NCBI GenBank assembly: GCA_949152475.1
Contig: OX424565.1
Span: forward strand, 10,051,953 to 10,115,952
Source of the DNA: Terebella lapidaria
Taxonomy: Eukaryota > Annelida > Polychaeta > Terebellida > Terebellidae
Direction of reading: 5' to 3'
DNA: 64,000 nt
The position numbers and the translations under genes are program-made. Shown here in pieces: positions 13,244 through 25,062 of the stretch (position 1 is its first letter; every line of letters begins with the position of its first letter). The notes beneath the pieces are model-generated. The model did not search any database, was not told the DNA's origin, and saw only the letters and a program-made list of their open reading frames with translations.

Positions 13244-14004
13244 CTAATAAACCCCTTTAATACTGACTGGGTGGGCTACTCTACGCATAATTCTAGCAGT
13301 TGGCATATAATTGGTGACCAACAGTCAGTGATTGGCAAATTGGCAATTAGCATTAGCAATTCGCATTTCTCTACTGGTGTTCCATACATATCGGGTTTTG
13401 GTTTACTCCTAATGTCTGCCTATTTTGTCCATGAACCTAATTGTACTACGCTTTCAACTGCAAAGTTTAACGATCATTATAATAAACGTTATAGGCACAT
13501 TACTCTGATCAGAAATCCATAAGAGATTCTCTTATGGGTTTCTGCTCTGATTATGGTGTCCATAGCGTTTGTCGGAATATGTCACTAGATTGGATGAATA
13601 CATTATGATCCGAGTATTTTATCTACTAGATCTATGTGAACGTAATTCATATGTGATTGAGTGACACCATTATGATTAGAGAATAATAACCCTTGCTTGT
13701 TTTGCTATTTTAATATGCCAAATAGAAATCTGAGTATATACTAGGTAACACTGAAACAACTAGAAAAGAAACATGGTGACTGAATATATTATAAAGTCCT
13801 ACTATTTGCATACTTAGCAGACTGAGATGTTTATTGAAGACCAAATATGTATTGTTTTTTTTATTGGACACACTGAGCAAAGGCATTAGAAAATATAGTA
13901 TTTTTTCAATATTGCATTCCTGTCACATATAATCAGTTCAAACACCTGTGGAATTGGAAACAAGTTCTTACAAAACATAGATAATTGGAAAATTTGCCCA
14001 AAAG
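13244..14004. other. No recognisable gene
   Basis: AT-rich sequence with no supported coding region or repeat. One 107-codon open frame (13199-13522) overlaps the repeat end and has no family resemblance. Confidence 0.5.
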
Positions 14005-14990
14005 CTTAGATAGGTTACCGGACAATTTTGTTTTGGATAACGGCAGGTAACAGACTTGAGATTTACCAATCAAGGTCATCCATGTGAACTTCGATATCAC
14101 CATTACATGTACATGTGCGGCATTTGATATTCTGTATGTTCATGATACAAAGATATATCTGGGTGCAAGCGTTTAGGTCGCTCAGGCCAATTTACATATT
14201 CTGGGTCAGACAGTTGGCACTCAAGGTCATCTGAGGTCAAGTTCATGGTCATCATTAGTTGTGCCATATATGTCTTCCTATATGTTCATAATGCATAGGC
14301 TATATCTGCAAGCATTTCACCTATAGAGGCAAATCTGGGAATTTTTTTTTACCCAAAAATGGCGGTGGACAGAAAAGGTCATCGAAGGTCAAATTCAAGC
14401 TCACCACACAAGTCGCCATATACAACTTCCCATTTGAAAGCGCCAATTTCTAAGCTCTATTTTCAGGCATTTGTATGAGTACAGTCCTGGCTGCTCCCAT
14501 TATGAAGGAAAAAGTGGGAAAATTTCCAAATTTTTCTCCAAAGGGTGAAAAATTTGTTGGCCTAGAAATGGCCCAAAATGGATAGTAAAGTGAATTTGGC
14601 CGATTTTTTTTTTTTTCGTTGGCACGTCGAAAATTCAAAATGGCCGCCACACGCAGACAGGCGATTCAAGGGCAACCAAACTTATACACATCACAAAGGT
14701 ACATAAAAGGAATCTTTTGAAACAAAAATCTCAAACCTGTTTGAACAGTTTTTGAGAAAATGGCCGTCAAAGTCCAAAATTGGGCATTTTTCAACGAAAA
14801 TGGCGGCCATTACGAGGAAAAGACGAAAAAAATCTTTCCTGGGAATATTTTGAGCTATTTTCGTGAAAAATTTCAGAAAGATTGGACCGTAAATTTTAAA
14901 GGTAAGAATGTCGACGGACGTTGGACAGACAGATGCCGGACGCATTGCCATGCCAATAAGTTATCGGACCAATGATCCAAAGGACTAAAA
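14005..14990 (-). mobile_element. GGTTACCGG-family element, diverged
   Basis: The left end AGGTTACCGGACAATTTTG and the right end, a worn form of the hairpin terminus (AAGTTATCGGACCAATG), bracket sequence with the family's GGCGGCCATT and AAAATGGCCG words. The orientation is minus by comparison with other copies. More diverged than the copy at 12897-13243. Confidence 0.6.
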
Positions 14991-15907
14991 ACATTATAAT
15001 TCAAACTTGATAATTTAAAGACATTCTAAAACAAAATATACTGAACATGATCAATTAACAAACAAGAGTGACCCACCAGCTAATCATCAATCAAATGTAG
15101 ACAAAGAAAAATAAACAACTACTCCATATAAGATGAATATACAACTAAATCATAACTGGAACATGAACTAACTTAAAAACCTTTAAATTATTTGAAACTA
15201 TATACTGTATACATATACTTCACCCCAACGCTTTGCCAACTATTGTACATGTTGTATATACATGTATATATTATATATATATATATTATTTTTAAAAAAT
15301 GTAAACCAATAAAACATGAAAAATATATTTGTACATGTATATACCTATATAGATATTAAGATAAAGAGTATGTACATTCACAAAAATTATGGCACAGTTT
15401 CAACCAAACTAAACCTGAAAGTGTCTTAAATGAAAATGTTCACGAGCGAATCACAGATATTTGCACTGGAGTAGTGTAGTGTACGTAACACAGACATCTT
15501 GTCCCAAAACCTGGTAATTTCCAGATGAATCAACCCACAAAACATGCAAAATGAGCTCGTTTTTCTTCACCAAAAAAAAACATTTCCCAAACACAATGTT
15601 TCCTATACAACAGACGACAGTGTTTCTAGTATAGTTTCTGGCATAGATGTACATATGTTTTAATTACAATACATGTAATAAACGATAAACAAATAGACAT
15701 TCTACATCCACGATATTTTCAACAATTCTCGCTCTGTATCAATTACATGTACGGTTTCCAATATACAAATGATATACAATACATGTGCAATGTATACCTA
15801 ACGATATTCTCAAACAAATTCAAAACAAAACTGGCACAAAGATATGCAGGACAAATAATTAAATATCATGGATTTTGAATAGATCTACACATAAAGAAAA
15901 GAAAACG
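14991..15907. other. AT-rich 3' flank of the Rieske gene
   Basis: Low-complexity AT-rich sequence, including TA-rich runs around 15240-15300. It probably contains the 3' untranslated region of the minus-strand Rieske gene, but I could not pick a clear polyadenylation signal. Confidence 0.45.
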
Positions 15908-16137
15908 CTATGAAAAATTTTCTCCAGTGAAAAATTCTGGTGCAAATGCATCAAATCCAACGAACAACTGTCCTTCATTTGTGACTTTGGTCGGGAACAC
16001 TGCTGCTTTCAGTCTACGACCTTGAGGCCGCTTGACCTGACCAGTTTCAAGGTCAAAGCACCAGCTATGCCAGGGACACCTGACACACACGGACTTGTCT
16101 GGGAGCACCTCTATGTCCCCAACGTGCAGTGGTCCAC
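15908..16137 (-). CDS. Rieske [2Fe-2S] protein, last coding exon
   Basis: Second and last coding exon seen for a small Rieske-type ferredoxin-like protein. It opens after a CCCGAAG acceptor and continues the motif begun in the upstream exon: joined, they read CPHAGGPL, then 13 residues, then CPWHSWCFD. The two Cys and two His of the Rieske cluster (C-x-H and C-x2-H) are therefore all present. A basic stretch follows, then the stop at 15908-15910. Such proteins are soluble electron carriers; the RFESD group is the closest I can suggest. The substrate is unknown. It is the only non-repeat gene on this side of the window. Confidence 0.85.
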
Positions 16138-16418
16138 CTTCGGGGAAAAAAACAGTTTACATGTATAACTTATTGACCATGGGTGTTTTACACAGAAATT
16201 TTACCAGTAGGCCATAACAAGATTTGAAAATCTGCCTCTGATAGTATTGATTGTCCATGTTATATGGAATATATTGTATGCAAATCAACAGAAATGCCTG
16301 AAAATCATTCAAATAACCACCAGTGGCAGTGCGTTAGTGTTCACATTACTGAACTGGTCAGTGGTCACAATGTTTTATAATAATGTTGCAAGAACCCGGG
16401 GAAGGTAGCAAAACTCAC

Positions 16419-16634
16419 CAGCATGTGGGCAGTTTTCTGCAATGGCATAAACTTGTGATTTGAAGCGAAAGAGCGCAATTTTCTGGAGGTTGACGTGGGC
16501 GAGTGTCCCAGTACGACTGCTCTGTCGTCGCAGTGTCCTCTTGCCCCCTGGCGGAATCTCCATCCCGGGCAAAATGTTCCCAGACACCACTATACTCTGA
16601 CCTCTGTTCCTTGGCTCAGACCAGTCCAGCAGAT
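16419..16634 (-). CDS. Rieske [2Fe-2S] protein, upstream exon (partial gene)
   Basis: 216-bp phase-1 exon bounded by a CCAATAG acceptor on its 16634 side and a GTGAGT donor on its 16419 side. It encodes about 72 residues ending NCPHA, the first half of the cluster motif, preceded by the beta-strand pattern ALFRFKSQVYAIAE that is usual before the first Cys-x-His. An upstream exon with the initiator ATG must lie further right on the minus strand and was not identified. Intron 16138-16418 is short and clean. Confidence 0.8.
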
Positions 16635-16957
16635 CTATTGGTTAAAAGAGAAACATGGGAAAGCTTTACATGAACATGCCAAATGTCTTACAATGTGGAT
16701 AAATTGAGTACAGATTTTGTGTTCTGAATATAAATATATGTCATTTTTATCAGACACTCAAGACAATATACCATCAAATTTGCCTTAGACAGTACTGTAT
16801 GCATGGTATACACCTCATATGATATACACCTCATATATATGAGCACATATAGAACATGTAGAATCCAGCAGGTAATTTTTCATCACAATATTTTAACATT
16901 GGCAGGTTGCCTGTTCAATCTAGTGGGCAATTTCATTCCCAGCTAATTTCCCATGGG
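16635..16957. other. Upstream intron sequence, nothing recognised
   Basis: Probably intronic to the Rieske gene, since the exon at 16634 begins in phase 1. No exon or repeat identified. Confidence 0.4.
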
Positions 16958-17187
16958 TACGAGCCATCCGTCCTAAACTCGCCGCATCCCAAAATTCGCC
17001 AACTTGATATTATCAGAACTCAGAAGCTCGTTTTGTGGAAAATAAATTACTGGAACAAAGATTAGATATCAGAGTCTCGATTGACGATCGAACTTGTTAG
17101 TTTCATTTACATTAAAAGGCCTGAAATTCACGTTGGCGAATTTGGGAATGCGGCGAATTTAGGACGGAATCCGACGGATGGCTCGTA
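16958..17187. mobile_element. Palindromic MITE-like element
   Basis: The left arm from 16958 (TACGAGCCATCCGTCC, then CTCGCCGCAT and TTCGCCAAC) is matched in reverse complement by 17133-17187, ending GGATGGCTCGTA. The arms are about 45-55 bp and the right arm carries a roughly 10-bp insertion. No coding capacity. The size and structure fit a small non-autonomous DNA transposon. Confidence 0.75.
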
Positions 17188-17337
17188 GGATCAGGAATGA
17201 TAATCGGTTATGACATAAAAGTGTTCATTGTTACACACCAGATATTCTTTCCATTTGTATTTATCATATTAGGTAACTTCTAAACTCATTTATTATCATA
17301 GAGAAACAGGATTGCCCACTTAATTGAACTAGACGTC

Positions 17338-19300
17338 AAGGCCTAAAGATGCCTTGGAGGCATTTCGGTGTGATGAATAATTTATAATACTAGATATCGA
17401 CGAAAATGAAAAATGTCGACAAATTTCGAGTCAAGGTCAAAGTTCATCCATAATACCCCTTAGACATGTTTGTCTAGTGCGACGAGTCCGAAAATAACGT
17501 CCGTTTCGCTCTACGATGCACCGTTTCCGAGATATCGACGAAAAAGAAAAATGCCGACTCGGCAAAAAAATTTCGAGTCAAGGTCAAAGTTCATCCATAA
17601 TACCCCTTAGACATGTTTGTCTAGTGCGACGAGTCCGAAAATAACGTCCGTTTCGCTCTACGACGCACCGTTTCCGAGATATCGACGAAAACGCAAAAAT
17701 GCCGACTCGGCAAAAAAATTTCGGGTCAAGGTCAAAGTTCATCCTTAATACCCCTAATACCCCTTGTCTAGTGCGACGAGTCCGAAAATAACGTCCGTTT
17801 CGCTCTACGACGCACCGTTTCCGAGATATCGACGAAAACGAAAAATGCCGACTCGGCAAAAAAATTTCGGGTCAAGGTCAAAGTTCATCCATAATACCCC
17901 TTAGACATGTTTGTCTAGTGCGACGAGTCCGAAAATAACGTCCGTTTCGCTCTACGACGCACCGTTTCCGAGATAACGACGAAAACGAAAAATGCCGACT
18001 CGGCAAAAAAATTTCGGGTCAAGGTCAAAGTTCATCAATAATACCCCTTAGACATGTTTGTCTAGTGCGACGAGTCCGAAAATAACGTCCGTTCCGCTCT
18101 ACGACGCACCGTTTCCGAGATATCGACGAAAACGAAAAATGCCGACTTGGCAAAAAAATTTCGGGTCAAGGTCAAAGTTCATCAATAATTCCCCGTAGAC
18201 ATGTTTGTCTAGTGCGACGAGTCCGAAAATAACGTCCGTTTCGCTCTACGACGCACCGTTTCCGAGATATCGACGAAAACGAAAAATGCCGACTCGGCAA
18301 AAAAATTTCGGGTCAAGGTCAAAGTTCATCCATAATACCCCTTAGACATGTTTGTCTAGTGCGACGAGTCCGAAAATAACGTCCGTTTCGCTCTACGACG
18401 CACCGTTTCCGAGATATCGACGAAAACGAAAAATGCCGACTCGGCAAAAAAATTTCGGGTCAAGGTCAAAGTTCATCCATAATACCCCTTAGACATGTTT
18501 GTCTAGGGCGACGAGTCCGAAAATAACGTCCGTTTCGCTCTACGACGCACCGTTTCCGAGATATGCAGGATGAATCAAGGATGACTCAGCAAAAAATTAT
18601 TTCGACCTCTAGGTCAAAGGTCGTTTGAGGTATCGATCCCAAAATCAATAGGGTTTCTTCCCTGGTGATATATAAACCTCCGTGCAAAATTCTGCAACTA
18701 TTGCCTGAATATTTTTTGAGTTATCGTCCGGAAACCAAGTTCCTCGATTTCATCCTCACGGACCTCACGGACCTCGGAGCCGGATCAAAAAAAAAAGTAC
18801 ACCCTAGAGATGTTTGTCTAGGGCGACGAGTCCGAAAATAACGTCCGTTTCGCTCTACGACGCACGGTTTCCGAGATATGCAGGAAGCCTCAAGGATGAA
18901 TCAGCAAAAAATTATTTTGACCTCTAGGTCAAAGGTCGTTTGACGGATCGATCCCAAAATCAATAGGGTTCTTCCCTGGTATCATATGAACCTCCATGCA
19001 GAGTTCTGCAACTATTGCATAAATATTTTTCCAGTTATCGTCCGGAAACCAAGTCTTAAAATTAGCCTTGATTTCATCCTCACGGACCTCACGGACCTCC
19101 GATCCGGCTCAAAAAGAATAGGGTTCTTCCTCATATCATTTCTGACTTGCGGTGAAAATTTGACAAGGATCCGTCAAGGCAATCTAAAGTTATCGTCCGG
19201 AAACCAAAAGTGGCGGAAGAAGAAAAAAAAGAAAAAAAAGAAAAAAAAAAAAAAAAAAAATTCTGCTAAAACCATAAAGGCATTTCTGCCGAAATGCCTT
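17338..19300 (+). mobile_element. Hairpin-ended repeat element with 147-bp core array
   Basis: Begins near a partial palindrome (GATGCC-GGCATT) and ends in a perfect 10-bp stem with a 4-bp loop, AAGGCATTTC-TGCC-GAAATGCCTT (19277-19300). The core is an eight-unit tandem array. The right third repeats a different block twice (from 18564 and from 18881) and ends in an A-rich run at 19216-19260. A minus-oriented relative lies at 29784-30515 and shares the terminal hairpin. A 3' hairpin with an internal satellite-like array suggests a non-autonomous Helentron/HINE-type element. No Rep/helicase sequence is present, so this is inference. Confidence 0.6.
17461..18560 (+). repeat. 147-bp tandem repeat, about 8 units
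   Basis: The word TGTCTAG recurs at 17471, 17618, 17765, 17912, 18059, 18206, 18353 and 18500, each step exactly 147 bp. Units are nearly identical; the third has a local rearrangement that leaves the period unchanged. Each carries GACGAGTCCGAAAATAACG and a GTTTCCGAGATATCGACG block. Confidence 0.95.
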
Positions 19301-19337
19301 AACAAGTGCTCCGCGGTTGAACTTGGCTTGCGCTATA

Positions 19338-19763
19338 GTCGGCGTCATTGGTCTGTGAGCGGTGGTTTTTCGGCGATTACTCAATCAATATTTGAGATAA
19401 TCTGATGGAATTTTGACAGGTATATTATCTTATGACCGCCTAACTAGAGATGCATTTTCGAGAAGATTGGATGCGAAGCAAAAATGTTGGCCTATCTCGT
19501 CCACAGTAAAAATCTGGTGAAATCGGCCGTGGACCGCCCCCGATCGCCGTAGCATTTCTATAGATAACGTTTTGACGTTTTCCTATTCCGTTATATATAG
19601 GTCAAATGGGCTATTTTTTTTGTTTTCACACCAATCTCTCCGAAAATTTATACCCTATTAGGCGAGTATAAAATAACACTCTTGCCAAAATTTCATCGAA
19701 ATATACGAAATATTGACGGAATAATCGCGAAAAAACCACCGCTCACAGATCAATGACACCGAC
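19338..19763. mobile_element. MITE-like element with 42-bp inverted ends
   Basis: The left arm 19338-19380 (GTCGGCGTCATTGG ... GAGCGGTGGTTTTT) and the right arm 19722-19763 are imperfect reverse complements. The 340-bp interior has no coding frame. It sits directly between the hairpin-ended element and the left arm of the larger inverted repeat. Confidence 0.7.
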
Positions 19764-20639
19764 TTTAGTAGGTAAAGTTACTTCACTCTGGGGTGGATGG
19801 CCCCACAGAGGTGAAGCGGTTCCATGCGATAACGTAACCGCGTGCGGTCTACGAGAGTGACCGCACGCATCTAGCGCGTATTAAAATCTACGGAATAGTC
19901 CATAAATACCAAAAAATTCACGTTATGAATCTCATCGAGTGTTTTGAGTTACAATGTCGACTTGTAATTTACAAAACATTAGTTTCTTCGAAGGTATCCA
20001 TCAACATGTCTGGACTTTCCAAATATTCAGTGCGGACCTAATTCCTCGTATGGCTCGCATAAAACGATTTGTATTTCAAACGATTTCCACACACATTCTG
20101 ACAGATATATCCTTAATTTGAATAAGTACAATTGAATGGAAGAAACAAAAAATGTTAACAGTTTGACTATGATGTTGAAAAAAGCAGACACTCTTCATTG
20201 CTGTAAAACCGGGTAGATCTAGTAATATATGATTGAACAGATGAATGACATTAATGACTATGGAAACTATACATTCCTTGCATTTTCTTCATTATTCTTG
20301 AATTTCACTCGCATTTTATTGTTTTTTGGTATGTACGTATGAAGTCAGGGGTCATCATGCACAAAAATGTTTTCCGATACAATAAGTACACTCCAAAATC
20401 AACGATTTTAAAGAATAAGTTTCCATAAATATTTCAAGTAAAAATTTTCAAACGAAGATACCGAACATTGGATTATCTTTTTGACAAATTGATAGCGTGT
20501 TTATTAGTCAATCACACATAATGTAGGCTATAGATGTGTACATATATGTGTATGGTTATATATATATCTAGGTATAGAGTAAAATAACCATTTAGTAAAT
20601 ATAATGACAGTCCGACTTTTGATTTATATCCAAAAAATA

Positions 20640-21120
20640 GCTCACAGGTTACCGGACAAGATGTGTGATATATTTTAGATACCGTATTTGTCCTAATAGT
20701 AGGATGGCGAGCCAAAGCAAGACTTCCTGCAGCAGTGCGGGCAAAAATAAGGTCAAACTTGAGGTCAAATTCAAGAAAATCACTGACTAAATGCAACGAA
20801 TGCAACGTCATGAGAATATCCAGCAAACATTTATATCATCCCCCAAAATGTCCACAATTGATTACTAAGCTGTAAGTTCAATAACAAGCAAGATAAAATA
20901 GCAATTGTGTTGTGTGACCTTGAAAATAAGGTCGAAGGTCAATTAAAGATCATCGAAATATTCGGCATACATCATTCCCTATACATGTATGTGCACAATT
21001 GATTCCTAAGCTGTAAAATCGACAAGAAGGGAGATATTAGCCATTTTGTTCTGTGACCTTGAAAATGAGGTCAAATGTCAAGTTCAAGGTCATGACAATA
21101 TTCAGCATTTTCGTTTCACA
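20640..21120 (-). repeat. GGTTACCGG-family end with 134-bp units, minus oriented
   Basis: Starts with AGGTTACCGGACAAG, the inverted form of the family's 3' end, then repeats blocks such as GACCTTGAAAATAAGGTC and CACAATTGATTCCTAAGC, the complements of those in the plus-oriented arrays. Confidence 0.6.
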
Positions 21121-21249
21121 TCTTCGTTTGTGAGTCGAGAGAGGACGTGTATGTGTAAACCTGCACAATATGTGACAACTTGTTTCAGAACCAGGTAAGT
21201 GCAAACTGATGAATGAAGATGAAATTAAATATCATACCTGTGTTAACCG

Positions 21250-21760
21250 TATGCATATGCATTAAGTAATTGCGAATTAGTTAATCTCATCACAAACACA
21301 CATGTTCTCGGTAACATCAGTGCTCTTCCTGCTTGAGGTCGGTTCAGTTTGCACATGGAACCTGACAGCAGCACTGGCATTTGTTTTTGTACTGGAAAGG
21401 TACTTCCTGTATTCCAGCCACAGTCTGGGACTGCACAATAATTCGCCGAATGCACTCGCCACATTTCACAGACGTCTTCTGCCACCGTCCCTACAGATTC
21501 TCTGGGGACACCAGAACAACAGAATGAGTTCCACTGTCTACATCCAGCCTCGACCCATCTTCACCCAACATGCTGATGCTCACTTGTTTGTTTTTTGTTT
21601 CTGTGTAACGTGTGACCGTGTCACTCGTCAAGCTAACCAGTGGGGGGAAATGATGAGGACTTGATGGACTTCAACTTCAAACTCGTCCAGGATCAGTGGC
21701 ATATTTATCACGAGAATATCACCCTTGCCATATCCTATTGGGAACACCACCATGACACTG
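21250..21760 (-). other. Coding-like patch of unknown nature
   Basis: Between two oppositely oriented repeats, the minus strand offers short stretches with balanced composition, such as VVFPIGYGKGDILVI and LDVDSGTHSVVLVSPENL. They lie in different places and no splice structure or family could be assigned. It may be a transposon-carried relic or a stray exon. Weak evidence. Confidence 0.2.
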
Positions 21761-21829
21761 CAGAAATTTGTCAGCTTGTTATGGCAAACACGTACTTCTC
21801 ATGAATTTTCCTGAAACGTCACAATTTTT

Positions 21830-22500
21830 TTGACATGATCATGAGGTGATGATCATGAACAAAATGGTCACAGAACAAAATGGTCACAGAACAAAATGGT
21901 TATTATCTCGCGTATTATCGACTTCAGAGCTTGGGAATCAATTGTGAACACATAGGAAATGATATGTGCTGAATATTGTCATGACTTTGACCTTGACCTT
22001 ATTTTCAAAGTCAAAGCACAAATTTGTAAGGACTAATATCTTGCTGATTATTGACTCTACAGTTTGTGAATGGATTGTGTACATATAGGAACTGATATAA
22101 GCTAAATATTCTCATAACCTTGAATTTGACCTTCGACATTATTTTCAAGGTCAAAGCACAAAATGGGTAATATATTGTTTGTTAGCAACATAATCAATTA
22201 GAAATCAATTGTGTACATATGAAATGATATGTGGTAAATATTGTTATGACCTCGAATTTGGCCTTTGATATTCTTCCTTCATAATGGGAGCTGTATGGAG
22301 TAAACTCCTAGAACACTTCAAGGTAGAACTTAAATATTGGTCTATCAAATGGGAAATCATATTGCAGTTTCAATGGTGCCCATAAATTGGACCTTCATTG
22401 ACCTTGAATGGTCAATACGGCAATTTTGATGAAAAAAAGTTGTTTTAAAACTAACATTCTTCCGGTGACCTTTCTTAGCCCTTGAACTAATTTTAGTTTA
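21830..22500 (+). repeat. GGTTACCGG-family end with 134-bp units, plus oriented
   Basis: Diverged units with GACCTTGACCTTATTTTCAA and GAATCAATTGTG words, ending in CTTCCGGTGACCTTTCTTAG, the plus-strand 3' end of the family. Mirrors the minus-oriented segment at 20640-21120. Confidence 0.6.
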
Positions 22501-23105
22501 TATCAAAGAGTTAGAAAATATTTCAGACAAGTTAAAATTCAAACTATACACAGATGTCATTTTAGCAATATCGTTTACTCTTGTTGTTTTATTTTGATTT
22601 TCAAAGCTTATTTACATAGATCTATATATAATACTCTCTATGCTTGGGTGCGCTATTATGAATGTTGAATATTGAATAAGCTGATTTGAAATTTGAAACT
22701 GGATTTCTGATCTGTACCGGTACAAATTTGTCAACGGTTTGAAGAAAAAGAATGTCGCATTAGGCGATTGTACAAATCTTTCAAAATAGGTCCGCACAAA
22801 ATGCACAGTTTGCAAAAGGCAGCGGCAAGTTACACCACTTCAAATAAAAAATGTGTTCAATTTTCACAACTACACTCTATTTCTGTCTGCGTATGCTGAA
22901 ATCAAGTAGCATAACATCCAATGTCCTAAAAAAAACGTACAACGGATCCAATAACAGCCCATTTTTGCCAACAAACTTCGAAACACAGTCCGCTCTTATC
23001 GCGGTTACGTTATCGCATGGAACCGCTTCACCTCTGTGGGTCGGGCCATCCACCCCAGAGTGAAGTAACCCCAGAGTGAAGTAACTTTACCTACGACTTT
23101 AGTTG

Positions 23106-24375
23106 CTCAGTTGCGGTTGAAATGGTCCTACCCCGCGTGGAGTTACGGTCAAACTTACCATCAAACACGACATCTTCGACTTGGAAGAATATTTTATCAG
23201 TCATTACAATTTAGCAACACTAAAATGAAAGGCAATGTACCCACAAATTACGGCCAGTCAAAACAGGAAATTCAAAAACTGCGCCCGTTCCTGGGCGATA
23301 ATAGATATATACAGTGACTGTGCGTGAAGAAAGAAAACTCCGTCACGGTGAAGTAGGCGGCGTTCGATATCTGTCGTCAAATGAGCGGTTGCTGTCTTAT
23401 ATAGTCTCTAGTACATATACCCGTAAACCGATTGTTATAATACCGGGACACGTGTTCAGAGATTACAGGAATAGCAGCATTAAAAGAAAACAAATCACAG
23501 CATGTCTACTGTACGTTCACAACTAATTGAAATAAAAACGCGTCAAAATGGAATTAGCCATGCATTTTGATTGACAATTGCAGATTAAATTATTAATTTA
23601 TTTGTTCCAGTTGAGTGAGTCTGGAACATATTTGACAGCGTCTCAAAGTAAATCTCTGGTTGTCTGCCGACGAAAGTCGACATTTCCATGTTTTGTAGGT
23701 TTTTAAATCGTACTTTTAGACTTTGCCCCCAAGTGGCTTTCCAAACAGGTAGCGTAATGAGACCACATGGACCAGTGCTCATATAGTCAATGAAATAATC
23801 GAACTATGGCAGATAATTTTTTTTATGATTCTACAGACATCAGAGCAAATGTGAGTAACTTTACTTGATTAGGAATCGGAAAACTAACTGGTGTGCCGCA
23901 ACTCATGAATGGTTTATTTTGTTTCCTTGACAACTTCTGAAGAGTGTTCACAGATTTAGGCCGCCCCTGATAGGACATGATCGAACAAAATTACTTCGTT
24001 GCATGAAGTACTACATCGTTTGCACATAATAGGCCTACTAAGTCGTTTACACAAAGCACTAAGTCGTTCACATGAAGAACTAAGTCGTAATGGTGAACCT
24101 CTAAATACTTGGAATTTTGAGTTGGCGTTTATTTCGTGGAACTTTGGCTTGAAATCAGCAATGAAACTGGTCTCAAACACCAACAATGTTATCAACATTA
24201 TTTTTGCTAACATTATTTCTTGCTTTTTGTTTCAGTAATAATAATAATAGTCAAGCTCATATTGATTAATAACGAAACTAATATTGATGTGTTTGTTCAT
24301 ATACTAATACGAGACTGCGTGTTCTTCATGTAACTATGCGGCATGACATTAATTCTTACTCAATTTATTTTTTTC
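23106..24375. other. Intergenic, no gene recognised
   Basis: No supported gene. A short run of repeated ACTAAGTCGTT-like words lies at about 24015-24090. Confidence 0.5.
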
Positions 24376-24412
24376 GGGGAAGGACGTGCTTAATTTAAGC
24401 ACGTCCTTCCCC
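24376..24412. repeat. Perfect 18-bp palindrome
   Basis: GGGGAAGGACGTGCTTAA at 24376-24393 and its exact reverse complement at 24395-24412 are separated by one base. It lies about 0.66 kb upstream of the EGF gene's start codon. Function unknown. Confidence 0.9.
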
Positions 24413-25062
24413 CAAAAATTGTAGCAGCCTAAGTTTGTAAAATGGTAATCAGAAGTAATTTGTTTCAATGATGATATTTCTCTCAATTTATTCATTATTA
24501 TAACTTTTTTTCAACATAAAAACAGTTCTCAGTAGCTGCAGTAGCTGATCAATGTTCATAGACCACCTTTGTTATACAGCTCGTGCTTTGTACACTTCTA
24601 TATTTTTTGCCTCATCCCATTTAGATAAATTTACGTTTCATTCTTCAAAAAATATTCCGACTGATGAAGCAAGATAAATGAAGTATGATCATAGACGACA
24701 TCTTGTGCTAATTGCTTCGCCGATGTAGACCGCATTGTCTCCAGCAAACCTAATACCATAATGTGTATACAGTTGAGCAATTCAGAAAACATCACCAGAT
24801 GTATCGTCATTGTTCTCAACCCGTATATCTGGAGGGTATCATAGCTGTATAATAAAGGCTACAGATGCTTAGTGACGATCGTAGCTTAGTGACAATTTCC
24901 CATTTTATTCCTTCCAACGCAAAAAGAGACACGTTCGTTCCGCAGGATTGGGATTAGCGACGAATGTGGAGGAAACAAAATTATAAATTCGTTATTTATA
25001 AGCATTTATATCTCATTTCCGGTGAATGTTGAGAAGCATTCAAATACATCCGTTCACAAAGG

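Larger units (their letters stand above)
19755..23105. mobile_element. 3.3-kb inverted-repeat structure
   Basis: The left arm 19771-19841 (GGTAAAGTTACTTCACTCTG ... CGATAACGTAACCGCG) is found in reverse complement at about 23000-23093, the right arm holding a short internal duplication. The interval holds oppositely oriented arrays of the 134-bp unit and a patch of coding-like sequence. It could be one composite DNA transposon or two copies of a short repeat in opposite orientation. Confidence 0.55.

Noticed and set aside
15240-15300. TA-rich run as an origin or promoter
   Set aside because: Simple low-complexity sequence in an AT-rich flank with no other supporting signal.
17584-17859. Minus-strand 91-codon frame with a repeated [18 protein letters not shown] motif
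   Set aside because: Because 147 is a multiple of three, the 147-bp array translates into a repeated peptide; it is not a gene.
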